From positions 62,001 to 126,000 of the forward strand of contig CBFFRP010000370.1 of assembly GCA_965644295.1 (NCBI GenBank): a DNA stretch of 64,000 nucleotides, read 5' to 3'. The notes under the pieces are model-generated. The model did not search any database. It was not told the DNA's origin and was given only the letters and a program-made list of their open reading frames with translations. Below, one piece after another: positions 10,191 to 20,790 of the stretch (position 1 is the first letter of the stretch; each line of letters opens with the position of its first letter). Made by a program: the position numbers and the translations under genes. This DNA is from Paraphysomonas bandaiensis (Eukaryota > Chrysophyceae).

Positions 10191-11149
10191 TTCACCCACA
10201 GGGAAATTTAAGGAGGGAAGGCGTTTGTTTGATTATGAGGCAGAGAGCCAAACTAACGATACACAAGAACTGTTCACACCTCCATGTACATGCTGCCGGT
10301 CCCCTAATTCAAAACCACAACGACTTTTCACTACACAAATATAAAAACTGGATGTTTTGGAGGGATTTCTGATAAGCATTTCATACAAAACCTTGAAAAC
10401 TGGAAAAAGTATATGTATGTACAGCAGTACTATAGTTTACATGACCAAAACTCTAAATATCCCTGGTTTCGACCACAGAAAACAGTAAAAAGCCCTGATA
10501 ATACCATGTCCATACTATGTCCATGTACATCAAGGTTGCTTCTATCCTGCAATGCTTTCACGATAAGCGAGTTTTGGACACTCTGCTTGTCAATTACTGA
10601 GACAAGCAACTATTGAGTGTGATTACAAGGAATGTCTTTACAGCTATGCTTATTTATTTAACAAGACACCCCCCCCCTCTTTCTCGGGAATAGTGATGCT
10701 GCTACCAAACGATATAGCCGTTAAGTTGTTCTTCACATGCATCGTAACTAGCGATAGTTTAACAAATTAACTAATACTTAAATTAAAAGAAAATAGACAA
10801 CAGGCATAACAAAGTAGGTCATCTTTATCTTCAGATCAGAATTCTTATCCAAAACTGTAAATCGGATACTCTCCATTGCTGCTATCGAAGTCATATATTT
10901 CAATCAGAAAATGTTTGCGCATTTTCTGTTAAACTCTAAACTTTTTTATCTTTTCTCTTCTTCGTTCTTAGCTCATTGGTTCTCTTTATCGATATGTAAA
11001 GGCTTTATGAGTGTTGGAAGTGTAAAAATAATGATTGTGGTTGTTGATGATGTCGAAAAACGGTATACCCAATTTGTGAAGACAAACATGTTTCAGAACT
11101 ACTAGAACATTTCTTTTAATATATAGCATTTACTGAAAGTCTTTTTTAT
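10191..11149. other. Intergenic stretch without recognisable genes
   Basis: AT-rich DNA upstream of the Crinkler-type gene. Contains a C9 run near 10670 and a 64-codon open frame at 10911-11105 without recognisable features. Near its right end, CTGAAAGTCTTTTTTAT (about 11136) resembles the minus-strand element tail seen elsewhere in the window. Confidence 0.4.
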
Positions 11150-11794
11150 CCTAGTATAGTGATTCTGTTGAATAAAGTAAGTAATAACCTTTTTTATAGA
11201 ATTCCAGCGTTTTTCTTGTGTGCGAAAATAGATATTAGCATTTTGACTGTTGAATTAAGATTACTGGGCTCCGTGAACACCACACTCACTTAGTTAAATT
11301 GGTAATAAATATATCTCCTCATTAATTTCAACCCACCGGATTGACTGGCTTCATCACAGCCAATCAAAAATGATCAAACTTAGACAGTCACAACACTTCT
11401 TGCACAGTCATTATATTTCAGTTTTCTACTGTAGATATTTTACTACGAAATATTTAACTACTGACAGCTATTACAATAGGAATAACTGCCATACTATTAA
11501 AGCCACAACGAACTATGTAAACTTACACTCAATAAATCCAAGCTTTTATTGATGTTGTGCTCTAACAACTTTAGTCACTACTCACTCTAGGCAACACAGT
11601 TCATACGCTCATACGTACATCACTATGCGTTGTGTTATGATTGCGTTGTATTATTATCTTTGATCTAGCTCTATAGCTACATAACCACAAACAAAATATT
11701 ATTTGCACATTAATTTGCCTTCGATAGAAAGGAATATATTCTCTGGGGAAGGAAGTCAGAGTTGTAATAATGAGCAATAATGGGATAAGGAATA
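11150..11794 (+). repeat. Dispersed repeat, copy 2, abutting a truncated gene
   Basis: Matches 6420-7020 over almost its whole length, from TCCTAGTATAGTGATTCTGTT to the shared end AATGGGATAAGGAAT (first 20 bases TCCTAGTATAGTGATTCTGT). The right end coincides with the point where the neighbouring minus-strand gene loses coding continuity, so this copy appears to have inserted into or replaced the 3' part of that gene. No target-site duplication was recognised. Confidence 0.75.
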
Positions 11795-12893
11795 ATCCCA
11801 GCTGAATGGGACAATATTTGAACTTCGCACTTCCCCATTGAAGACTGAACATTATCATTAGTATAACATTTCCCATCTGCGTCTGTGACCATCACCATCA
11901 GTGTGTATGAGAGAGGCGGTCCATTGCTATCTACAAGAGGGGGGTGATTCGAGGGAGAGAAAGATGAAATTGAACGGGAGAAAAAGAACCCATCAGTCCA
12001 ATTAATGCCACTAACTATGCGTAGATTTCTGCATAACATATGTAAGTGCCATAACTTCAAACACTTTAAAACCCAACCTCTGCTGCAGTGGCCACACTAA
12101 AGATGTTGTTACATCCCTGAGCTCCATGTAACTATTATCCGGAAGAGTGCTATGTGAAATAGGGTTTGTAAAAGGTGAAGTGAAAGGCACCAACTAAATA
12201 AAAACTATTACACATACGATTGATTTCATAAGATGATATATTCCATACCGGTGAAAGGGCTGATACCCCATCTGGACTCAGAAGATCTTTGAGCAATGCT
12301 ACAGGCGAGGTACACGATATGGATTTATATCTGATTCGTATGGCTGGATTTTCCGTTATAAACATCGGACCAGTTAATATTCTCGACTGAACTGTATATA
12401 ATTCAGTGATATTGTTACTATAAGTATTACAACTAGCAGTATTACTACTACTAGTGTTACTAGTAGCAGATGTAGAGGTAGAGGGGGTAGAGGAGGAAGA
12501 GGTGGAGGGAGTGGAGGAGGTAGAGGTGGAGGAAGTAGAGGAGGAAGAGGTGGAGGAAGTAGAGGAGGTAGAGGTGGAGGAAGTAGTCACTGTACGCCAC
12601 ATGTTATCATCCACTAACAAATCCATATAACTCCCCTTAAAATCACGTAAGACCTCATCTCCTAACTCTCTATATTCATAATGCTGATTCCATCGACTTC
12701 TACTCATTACACTATGATCATTATGATCATTATCATCTGTATCTGCATCTGTATGTGTGTATGTATGTGTGTATGTATGTGTATCGTTGAAGCTTGCTAT
12801 GTAACTATGAGAGACTTCCTTCCAACCCAAATCAAACATCAGACATATGAAGAACAACAACAGAGATGTCAATCCCACACTGTATTTATTCAT
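11710..12893 (-). pseudogene. Secreted Ser/Thr-rich protein gene truncated by a dispersed repeat
   Basis: Exon 1 (12249-12893) starts MNKYSVGLTSLLLFFICLMF, a good signal peptide. It continues through a His/Thr/Asp-rich stretch and about 60 residues of Ser/Thr low complexity encoded by GGAAGTAGAGG-type repeats. A 55-bp intron (12194-12248) and a 49-bp intron (12029-12077) join exons 2 (12078-12193) and 3 (from 12028) in frame, with AG|A forming Arg. Exon 3 gives a β-like segment including SYTLMVMVTDADGKCYTN. At about 11794 the gene sequence ends, and the frame runs into the dispersed repeat, adding 26-30 repeat-encoded residues (IPYPIIAHYYNSDFLPQR) before a stop at 11710. The same peptide is encoded in the other repeat copy, confirming that it is not part of the gene. 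Probably a truncated gene; the ectodomain family is unknown. Confidence 0.6.
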
Positions 12894-12984
12894 ATTGAAT
12901 TGAAATGAAGGGATGAGGTTCGTGATACTTATATATATGAGTGTGGATGCATGTGTGTATATAGAGTAAAGCACTCAGCATCTT

Positions 12985-13112
12985 AGTTTTCGGAAATAAA
13001 TTGAAGCAAATATACTCTCTATTACTTCAATACAACTACGCCTGGAATACAGATAATTGTTGTCTCAATATTAGAGGCATCTTGGAACAAAAATACACAA
13101 AGGACGCCGATA
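12985..13112. repeat. 125-bp dispersed repeat, copy 1
   Basis: The block from TTCGGAAATAAATTGAAGCA through GGAATACAGATAATTGTTGT to AAAAATACACAAAGGACG is repeated with about 90% identity at 20257-20375 in the same orientation. Both copies are followed by GTAT/GGTA-type simple repeats. No open frame; it could be a small non-autonomous element or a non-coding transcript. Confidence 0.75.
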
Positions 13113-13387
13113 CGCATGGATGGATGTAGGTAGGTAGGTATGTATGTATGGATTCGTAGTATATGTGAAAATTACTAACTTTTTCAACAATTTCTATGGT
13201 TTTTACTTGATTTCTGCATACATAAAATCAATTTTACATAAAATTCCTTGTTTTTGTCATACTACTACAACACACACTCCTCTCCTCTGTGTACGTACAT
13301 ACATATATATACATACATACATATGAGGGTAAAGTTCCTCCATAGTTGATACCAACTCCTCCTCCTCTATCATCACTCATCCTTCAT

Positions 13388-14720
13388 ATGGTATACTTTG
13401 GACAACTCGTGATAGGTCCTCCAGGATCAGGGTATGTATATCTCTCTCCATCTGCTGCTGCTGCTGCTGCTGCTGCTGTCTGTATATATACACACACTCA
13501 TATATATATACAGGAAGACAACGTACTGCTGTGGTATGCAAATGTTTCTACAGACGATAGGAAGAACATGTGAGGTAGATTGTAATCCATCACATACGCC
13601 TATCTTACGGGGCCATAGATCGTGAATTTAGATTTTGCTAATGACAATGTCCCGTATGATCTAGCGATCGATGTCAGGGAGCTAGTATCTCTAGAGGTAA
13701 TGCATATGAATGACTATCTATTCATTGATATGGAAATAATATGCAATTATATTATAGAGAGTAATGGAAGAGTTTAATCTTGGACCTAATGGGGGGCTTA
13801 TATATTGCATGGAATATCTTTTGGAACACTTTGATTGGTTGGTAGAGAAGCTAGCTGCATTGGAATCAAGATATATTATATTTGATTGCCCTGGTCAGGT
13901 TAGTATGCACTGCAACTGTAAGTTGTTTTAGTTACGATGATGTAGATTGAACTCTACACACACCACAACTGTGTGCATAGCCTTGTGGAACGCTTGCAAC
14001 GACCAGTCCCTCCGGCCACACCTGACATGGAATGCCGACTATGCACTGTGCATCTGGTGGACTCTTTCTACTGCAGTATGCCGAGCACTTTTGTGTCGTC
14101 AGTATTACTTGTGGCATCTGCGATGCTACGATTGAGCTTGCCCCAAGTGAGTGTTCTTTCTAAAGTGGACCTGCTGCACTCGTATGGTCCTCTGCCCTTC
14201 AATCTAGACTTCTACACTGAAATGACTAACCTAATGCCTCTTACCAAATACGTTGGTCGGAATGTGAGAAACTGTGAGGACGATGCGTTGGAAGAAGATG
14301 AAGAGGACAATGAGGATGAGGTGCCCGGCATACCGGAAAAATTCAGGCGCATGACAGAAGGACTTTGCGAAGTGCTGGATGAATTTGGCCTAATATCTTT
14401 CATTGCAATGAATATTCAAGACGGAGAGACGGTACGCAGGGTGCTAGCAGCGATAGATAAGGCAAATGGTTATAGGTGAGTCACATGAACATTTTGTTAT
14501 GTACGAATGATTTTGGTATAGCTTTGCTGCCTCTGAGGCAAACGAGATTATGGATCGTAACAAAAGTGACAAGGCTCAGAATGAGGGACAAGAGCCAATA
14601 AATCAAATGTTCCGAGTTGCAGCTCAGGATTTAGAACCTGCTTATATGCGCACACTAGAGATACAGGAAAGGTATGGAGGACGTGCTGACGTGGATGATG
14701 AACCTGTCCCCAGCACGTAG
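13388..14720 (+). CDS. GPN2: GPN-loop GTPase 2
   Basis: Six exons (13388-13431, 13514-13574, 13619-13696, 13758-13898, 13946-14475, 14522-14720) join in frame to 350 residues. MVYFGQLVIGPPGSG joins KTTYC across intron 1 to rebuild the P-loop. The family signature Gly-Pro-Asn is present as NLGPNGGLIYCMEYL, the Switch/Walker B region reads YIIFDCPGQIELY, and VLSKVDLL is the guanine-specificity motif (S-K-x-D form). GPN2 is a homodimer/heterodimer-forming GTPase needed for assembly and nuclear import of RNA polymerase II and III. An acidic insert (LEEDEEDNEDEVPG) and a longer C-terminus make it about 40 residues longer than human GPN2. Intron 1 contains a (CTG)8-9 run near 13450-13478 that stays intronic. 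Introns are 44-82 bp. Confidence 0.92.
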
Positions 14721-15067
14721 ATATCTATATAATAATATATAATCTATAAATTACGTTGAATTTGCATCTGTGTCTATATTTGTAGTGTTTATTCTAGAGA
14801 TGCCTGAGAGATAAAATTAGAGATGCCATCTGTGTGATTGAAGAGTTTCGTAATGGAATATAAGTACGCCGCATAGTTGCGTACCGTCTGTAACGAAAGT
14901 ACTAGATACTAGATAGCTGCTCCATACAGAGTAGAAGGAAGAAACGGAGACATTCAATCGTAATGGTATAATATATTTCTCTCAGCGCATCACACACCCT
15001 CAAAAAACACAAACATAAAGTAAGTATCAGGCATCAGGGCAGCGTAACATTATACCAATTAATTGAT
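14721..15067. other. 3' flank of GPN2
   Basis: AT-rich, with an AATATATAATCTATAAATTA stretch just after the stop. No gene or repeat was recognised. Confidence 0.35.
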
Positions 15068-15480
15068 ACTACCCTCAACAAGTCGGGTTTCTGAATGGTA
15101 AGTACCGGAGATATTTCTCTGGGAAACTAACGCGAGTCGCATATATAGTCAGCATATCCAAAAGCTTGTGTGGTACAAGAGACACCAATAATTGTGTAGA
15201 CTTCTTTGGGCCTTGACGAATAAGCAAACGTCTCCGGGAATGGACCCACCTCAAGGGTATCCGGAGTATTGGGCTTGGGCTGCCTACCGAAGTCAAGCAT
15301 CCGGGCTAGTTCACCTTAAGGAAAGTGCACCTTGGTGCTTGCGGTGATGCACAAAAAGCTTTTGTAGGCCCAAATAGTAGGATATCAAAGTTAAGCACTT
15401 GTTAGTTAAATTGCAATGCTACATTAGTTCTGACTCTTACACGCCTATTGATAATAATCAGACATTCACTAATTAATTGC
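15068..15480 (+). mobile_element. Non-autonomous retroelement copy with shared 3' tail
   Basis: ACCCTCAACAAGTCGGG, GTACAAGAGACACCAATAA, GAAGTCAAGCATCCGGGC and GTGCACCTTGGTGCTTGCGG follow the same order as in the element at 21878-22525. Parts also occur at 39338-39450/47521-47633 and 48385-48563. It ends in ACGCCTATTGATAATAATCAG, the common tail (first 20 bases ACGCCTATTGATAATAATCA). No protein coding seen. Confidence 0.65.
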
Positions 15481-16135
15481 TGCTAATAAACTAATACAAT
15501 ATATAAGAATCATAGTAACTAATCTAGCGAATAATAGTATATAGCATCATGATACAAACGGATGCAGTTTGCTGCTCGATATATGCCAACGTAGCTTGTT
15601 CAACACAATATTATCGTTGCAAGAAGCATTTGAATAGCACACACAATCTTAATGAGCGGTTGTTTAGCAGCGCTCCCACTACTCCTCTAACACTTTCACG
15701 CCCCCACACACGCGAACCCCAACGTAGGCGACTCCACCAGCTCTATATTTACGTATCCGTCTGTGATAAGTTTAAATGTACGCTTACAAATTCACATAGT
15801 GACACACACCTAGTATCATTATGTATATAAAAATATTGATAATAAATATTGAGTACACTGCATTCTATACTCCTCATGATGTCTCAGCAGAGAATGACAG
15901 CTGGGCGAATGAACACATCTTTCACTTTCACGTACTCACACACGCAACCCAAGGAAGGCTACTCCGCCAGCTCAATTTACATCCAACTCATACACCATCG
16001 CAGTACGATTCTATCTCGCACCATCTTACTCCCTCGGAACAATATCCTCCCATCTACATAACTCTAACCCTCTCTTAAGCGTCTGAGACGATTAGAGATG
16101 TGATGGTCCTTGGCAAAGGGCTATGCCTTGATGCA
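15481..16135. other. Repeat-derived spacer with two diverged copies of a short unit
   Basis: Two diverged copies of a ~60-bp unit (ACTTTCACGCCCCCACACAC.. at about 15690 and ACTTTCACGTACTCACACAC.. at about 15927, both running into CTCC(A/G)CCAGCTC) lie here. No convincing gene. Confidence 0.4.
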
Positions 16136-17524
16136 TCAGTTGGGTACCTTGTGCTCATACCCGCGCCTATCCAATACTCCTCTGTACGTGCCTTCCGTCA
16201 TTCTCTCTCTCACATTCTCTATCTCCCTCCTTACCAACCTCTCACTTTGCCATACATACTTTTCTTGATATTCTGTTTCCACCGACCTCACCAGATGTAG
16301 CAGCATATTCCTCTGAAGCATATTCCTGGTCTCCTGTGATAGCCCCACGGGTTTTGAGGCTACATGAATGTCCTCCTGCATCCATCCCCCGTCTCGTCTG
16401 CTCTCCTCCTCTTCTGTCCTCCGTCTACCACTGGACCTACTTCCCATACTCCACTCATCCTGTGACGGCATCTCCTCCCTTCGTCTCCCTATCCGGCCTC
16501 CTACTCCCATCGCAGCCAACTCCTCCATCACTGGTGTACTTCGATACTCTTCCCCTATATCCCTTCTGACTGGTGTCTTCGGATAATCGTCCCCTCTTTC
16601 TCCCCTATGAGGCTGCCAATGCTCTGCTCCTGTGCTCTCCCTCCTACTCGGTGTCTGCCCCTCTTCTCTCATTATCTTCCCATCTCTCCGACCTCCTCTA
16701 TACCAGCTTACCCAACACTGTGTAGCATACTTTGGCGCTGATCCTGCCTTCAGTACTGCCTGGCAGCTCCTACACTTACGATCAAATATGAGAGTCTCTG
16801 TCCGTGGATTCCCTCTCATCTCTATCACGGGCTGATCTCTTGCTTTCTCCGTCGCATACCTCTGTCGCACCCACACCCATGATGGAATATCTGCAGGCTT
16901 GCTCTCCCTCTCTTGCTGCTCCAACTCCCCCAGCCGCATCTTCTCACTAAATAATTTCCTGGTAGTCTCCATATCCCCCGCTCCTGTCTCCCTCGCTCGT
17001 ACAGGCATCCCTGTTAGTGGGTCCCCCTCCTCTGACTCTTGATAGTCTGGTAACCTACTCCAGTCCCTGTACATTCTCTCCCCTGTGGCCTCCATCCCTG
17101 GCCTGCCCTTGCTGTGTCCACTCCCGTCACCACGGTTGTAGACTGGTTTCTCAAATGGGACCGTCCCTTGGCCGGCCCCGGTATCCCACCATGCCTCTGA
17201 GAATGATGTTTCTTGTGCACTGTCCACACCGTCCTCCCATAGCTCTGCCCCATGCGCTTCCCCTCTTTGAGATCGTTGCCATGAATTTTTCACTGGGTCT
17301 CGGGGACAGCCCACGTTGTCCACCACATGAGACGATTGGAATTGATCAACCACGAGGAAGCGGGGGCAGCAAAAATTCATGGCAACGATCTCAAAGAGGG
17401 GAAGCGCATGGGGCAGAGCTATGGGAGGACGGTGTGGACAGTGCAAGGACCCATACCCCTGATAAACCGCACCTTGACACCGAAGCACCGAAGAACTATA
17501 CGTCCGTGGGCAACTCCCACACAT
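16136..17524 (-). CDS. Transposon-like ORF of unknown family (GC-rich island)
   Basis: 462 residues from the ATG at 17524. The DNA is clearly more GC-rich than its surroundings and is flanked by retroelement tails. The product is rich in Arg, Glu, Gly and Trp and largely polar. It has a short Cys cluster (KCRSCQAVLKAG then YATQCW) and Glu/Arg-rich segments (GRRRTEEEESRRDGG). No RT, integrase or transposase motif was recognised. The first third is read through the perfect 75-bp inverted repeat at 17216-17445, so its sequence appears twice in opposite sense and may not be original coding sequence. It could be a structural (gag-like) ORF of a retroelement or an ORF opened by composition; low confidence as a real gene. 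Confidence 0.3.
   Translation of the reverse strand: MCGSCPRTYSSSVLRCQGAVYQGYGSLHCPHRPPIALPHALPLFEIVAMNFCCPRFLVVDQFQSSHVVDNVGCPRDPVKNSWQRSQRGEAHGAELWEDGVDSAQETSFSEAWWDTGAGQGTVPFEKPVYNRGDGSGHSKGRPGMEATGERMYRDWSRLPDYQESEEGDPLTGMPVRARETGAGDMETTRKLFSEKMRLGELEQQERESKPADIPSWVWVRQRYATEKARDQPVIEMRGNPRTETLIFDRKCRSCQAVLKAGSAPKYATQCWVSWYRGGRRDGKIMREEGQTPSRRESTGAEHWQPHRGERGDDYPKTPVRRDIGEEYRSTPVMEELAAMGVGGRIGRRREEMPSQDEWSMGSRSSGRRRTEEEESRRDGGWMQEDIHVASKPVGLSQETRNMLQRNMLLHLVRSVETEYQEKYVWQSERLVRREIENVRERMTEGTYRGVLDRRGYEHKVPN
17216..17445. repeat. Perfect 75-bp inverted repeat with 80-bp loop
   Basis: The arm at 17216-17290 (TGCACTGTCCACACCG..GATCGTTGCCATGAATTTTT) is exactly the reverse complement of 17371-17445. 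The spacer at 17291-17370 is GC-rich. A transcript from either strand would fold into a long hairpin. The adjacent bases do not continue the symmetry. Confidence 0.95.
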
Positions 17525-17750
17525 AAGGCTATTTGTATACTTAAAGACAACCGAAAGCACGCATCAAACTTCCAACGCGATATCGTTGCATGAAGTATTC
17601 GTATAGCACTACCAATGTTTTGTGAGACGTTATTTTGCCGAGCTAAGATTGTCATGACTAGATTTTCGCAAGCGAATGATGACACCTAGACACCTTGAAA
17701 TGTTGAATTTTCTGCGTGAAAATGTTAATGTTTCTTTGGGATGAGATTCT

Positions 17751-18072
17751 AGTTCAGAAAGTTATTCTAAAATCTATCAATAGAATGAAAGGCAATTAAT
17801 TGGAAATTATTGCCAATTACCAAAAATTGGATGCTTGATTAATAATTGCAATTAAAAATTGTTGGACACCTTTCACCAATTAAATGCCAATTAATTGTTA
17901 CGCAAGCCTGCTACATTAGTCCTGGCTCTGAGACGCCTATTGCTAATAATAAGGCATTCACTACCTTGTAGTTCAGAAAGCTATTCACAAAAGCAATAGA
18001 GTTGGATGTTTGGTTAATAGTTATTACCTCTCTACAAATAGTTGCCAATTCATTGTTACGCAAACCTGGTCC
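17751..18072. repeat. Two diverged direct repeats with element tail between them
   Basis: AGTTCAGAAAG(T/C)TATTC... followed by TTGGATG(C/T)TTG(A/G)TTAATA and then AATT(A/C)ATTGTTACGCAA(G/A)CCTG occurs at about 17751-17915 and again at 17971-18070. Between them lies a common element tail, ACGCCTATTGCTAATAATAA (17933-17952). Interpreted as nested non-autonomous elements. Confidence 0.55.
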
Positions 18073-18355
18073 ATACTACAACCTACAACAATGCGATATT
18101 TATCCCGAGGCTCAGGTATGATGTTTTCAATTTTACATTATGACGGCTAGTATGGCTATTGTACATTATAATTTTCTCGTTATTGGCTCTTGTGAAAAAA
18201 ATATACATCGAAAAAATTATTAGACGTTTTGAATACCGCAAATAAACTATGAAACAAGCAAAGAAACAAGAACATGTAGAGAGGAAACACAATTTCCCAA
18301 ACCTTTCACATTATAACACTGATATTTTCTCTATTCTAATGTACCTAATCGGAAG

Positions 18356-19689
18356 TCATTGTATGTACGTGTGGCACTCAATAGTGTCAAGGGTGAGAGA
18401 CGAGGAGGTGGGGTCGAAGGTGTTCCATTCGAGACAGTTATAACCAGAGTACTCGGGGGCCTCAGTGTTGGATGAGGAAGAGCTGTGTGCTTCGTAGTAA
18501 CGGCAATCTAATGGACTACTCACCTGGGGCACCCAGGGAGGCGTCACCTGTCTCCTTTCCAGTTTCTGCCAATCTATAAGACCACCTTGTGCAAACCATA
18601 TGTGGTTCTGAATATCCTCCGCACCCCGCCCGCCGCGCACACACCCCAATCTCTGGGTGGGATTCTTTTGAAGGAGACCTCGTATAATACTCTTTGACGG
18701 TTGGGATATATTCTTGGGGAAGACGGGGTCCCGCGACACTATGTTCTCTGCAGTGGCCGAATCACGGCACTGCTGCTTTTCGCTGTCCTCTGGTATCGGG
18801 ACAAAAGCTGATCTCCCAACCAGCATCTCAAATATGAGAACCCCTAAAGCCCAATAATCAACCCCTTTGTCGTACCCCGCGTCGTGAGATAAGGCTTCAG
18901 GGCACAGGTACTCAACATGTCCGCAAAGGGTAAAGGCGCGGTCAGTGAACGTCTTCGCGAATCCCCAGTCAGTTAATTTAAGAAAACCCCGGCTATCAAT
19001 AAGTAAAGTATCAGGGTGAAGTCCGCGATATACCACGTTTTTTCCATGCGCATATTTGAGGGCGGAAAGAACACAGGCAGCATAAAATACTTTCTGCTTG
19101 TCCCCTATGCCGTAGTCGTGGGCGTTGCTGAGCAAGCACGAGAGACTGGCTCCTGGTTCTACGTCAGTGATAAGAAATAAACTATTTTGATTGGAGAGTG
19201 ACCCAATAAGCTTTGTAATAAACGGATGATCCAAACGTTCTAAAAGATCCTTTTCGCGACTCGGAACGTGTTGTTGAAATGTTTCACTGAGTATAGCTTT
19301 GTGATATACATTGAGTGTCACCACTTTCCCTGATGGTGAATGGGCTGCCAATAATTTACAACCAAATCTTCCCGATGCTAAAGTATTGTGAATTTTAAAT
19401 TCTGCAATAGATTCTGCAAAAGTTGTATCTCGTGACCCTATAATAAGACCCTCTTTGTAAGTATCGGCACTGCTATTCGATGCTGAGCAATCTGATTCTG
19501 TTTTATCAAATTCAAATGGACAACAATTCTGGCTAGAGGCTTTTGGTTTGGAAGGTTCGCCGTTAGCTGACTTGGTATCATCTCCAGTGAAACATGACTT
19601 AAGTAACTGTGAAGTAATAGTTATATACAGCAGCTATGAGTACATATTAATAAACTTACAATATCAAACACTCCATCAAACAATGACAT
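18356..19689 (-). CDS. AGC-family pseudokinase (PKA/PKG-like)
   Basis: Exon 1 (19660-19689) encodes MSLFDGVFDI. A 53-bp intron leads to exon 2 (18356-19606), total 426 residues. The kinase fold is clear and PKA/PKG-like: LLERLDHPFITKLIGSL, ALKYAHGKNVVYRGLHPD, LKLTDWGFAK, VEYLCPEALSHDAGYDKGVD, YWALGVLIFEMLVG, LLQKNPTQRLGC and IWFAQGGLIDWQKL. Key catalytic positions have changed. The glycine loop reads ASGRFG, the VAIK lysine is Asn (VTLN, about residue 106), the catalytic-loop Asp of YRDLKPEN is Gly (YRGLHPDT, about residue 202), and DFG is DWG. With the ATP-anchoring Lys and the catalytic Asp both absent it should not phosphorylate; a scaffold or allosteric role is likely. An N-terminal ~80-residue Ser/Asn-rich region precedes the kinase fold. 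Confidence 0.85.
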
Positions 19690-20256
19690 CCTTATCAGCA
19701 CTCCCTACGAACCTCTACAATACGTGATAGGATACCTTCAATGATGATGAGAAGTTCGAGCTATCTCTGCAATGGTTTGCAATGAACTATGCAGCAGTGT
19801 GGATGCATGTATGTATGTATGTATGTATGTGTGTATAGGCAGCGCTCCAAATTTTCAACCGTCAGTGAGAACGCTGTAGGGCAGAATACAGTACGTATAT
19901 CCTGCCACTAAATTTTTGATGAAAGTTTTAATGTATTCTGTAGTATACAGTGTATTCGGCTATATACCCTCCCTTTTATACGAGAAAGCTCCTTGCACAA
20001 TTGCATTGTAGCAAAATTTCGTTGGTCAAAAAACAGCATCCATCAAAAAACAGCATCTAGATCACATTTTCCATAGATTATCGATTTTATCAATTTGTTC
20101 ATGGTTTATTTCATTGAAAAATCATCGTTTTTTCACTGAAAAGTGAAAAAGAGAGATTTTTTAATGAGAAAACGATGACTTTTCAAATCGATATGCACAA
20201 CCACAAACGGATGTATGGTGACATATGGTAATGTATGGTGTCGTATGCATCTTATT
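19690..20256. other. Intergenic stretch upstream of the pseudokinase
   Basis: No gene seen. Contains a short GTAT run (about 19805-19828) and an AT-rich segment near 20080-20190 with self-complementary GAAAAATCATCG / CGATGA words. The pseudokinase promoter should be within the first few hundred bases. Confidence 0.35.
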
Positions 20257-20385
20257 TTTCGGGAAGAAATTGAAGCAAAAATACTCTATATTACTTCAAT
20301 GCAACTACGGCTGGAATACAGATAATTGTTGTCTCAATATTAGAGGCATCTTAGAACAAAAATACACAAAGGATGCAGAGACGTG
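20257..20385. repeat. 125-bp dispersed repeat, copy 2
   Basis: Same orientation and about 90% identity to 12985-13112, sharing GGAATACAGATAATTGTTGT and AACAAAAATACACAAAGGA. It lies 75 bp before the (GTAT)n tract, as copy 1 lies before short GGTA/GTAT runs. Confidence 0.75.
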
Positions 20386-20460
20386 AACACACCATCATAT
20401 CCATAGCCGGAATCTGTCAGGAAACATCCACATCCTGTCCACAGCCCCCCTGCTGCACTG

Positions 20461-20712
20461 TGTATGTATGTATGTATATACGTATGTATGTATGTATGTA
20501 TGTATGTATGTATGTATGTATGTATGTATGTATGTATGTATGTATGTATGTATGTATGTATGTATGTATGTATGTATGTATGTATGTATGTATGTATGTA
20601 TGTATGTATGTATGTATGTATGTATGTATGTATGTATGTATGTATGTATGTATGTATGTATGTATGTATGTATGTATGTATGTATGTATGTATGTATGTA
20701 TGTATGTATGTA
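20461..20712. repeat. (GTAT)n tetranucleotide microsatellite, about 250 bp
   Basis: Nearly pure GTAT units with one early variant (GTATATACGTAT near 20472). This is the same motif class as the 1-kb tract at 3454-4525, on the opposite strand. Confidence 0.95.
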
Positions 20713-20790
20713 CTATCAGACACATGGATGTGTATATGAAATAGATGCATATTCCCAGCTCACAACAAACAGAAGAGATTACAAGATAAC

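Noticed and set aside
10911-11105. 64-codon frame starting MFAHFLLNSKLFYLF
   Set aside because: Short, no splice continuation, AT-rich intergenic DNA. Not distinguishable from chance.
12194-12217. A 24-bp intron in the truncated secreted-protein gene
   Set aside because: Shorter than any other intron here. The 55-bp choice (12194-12248) with the same acceptor gives phase 0 continuity into exon 2.
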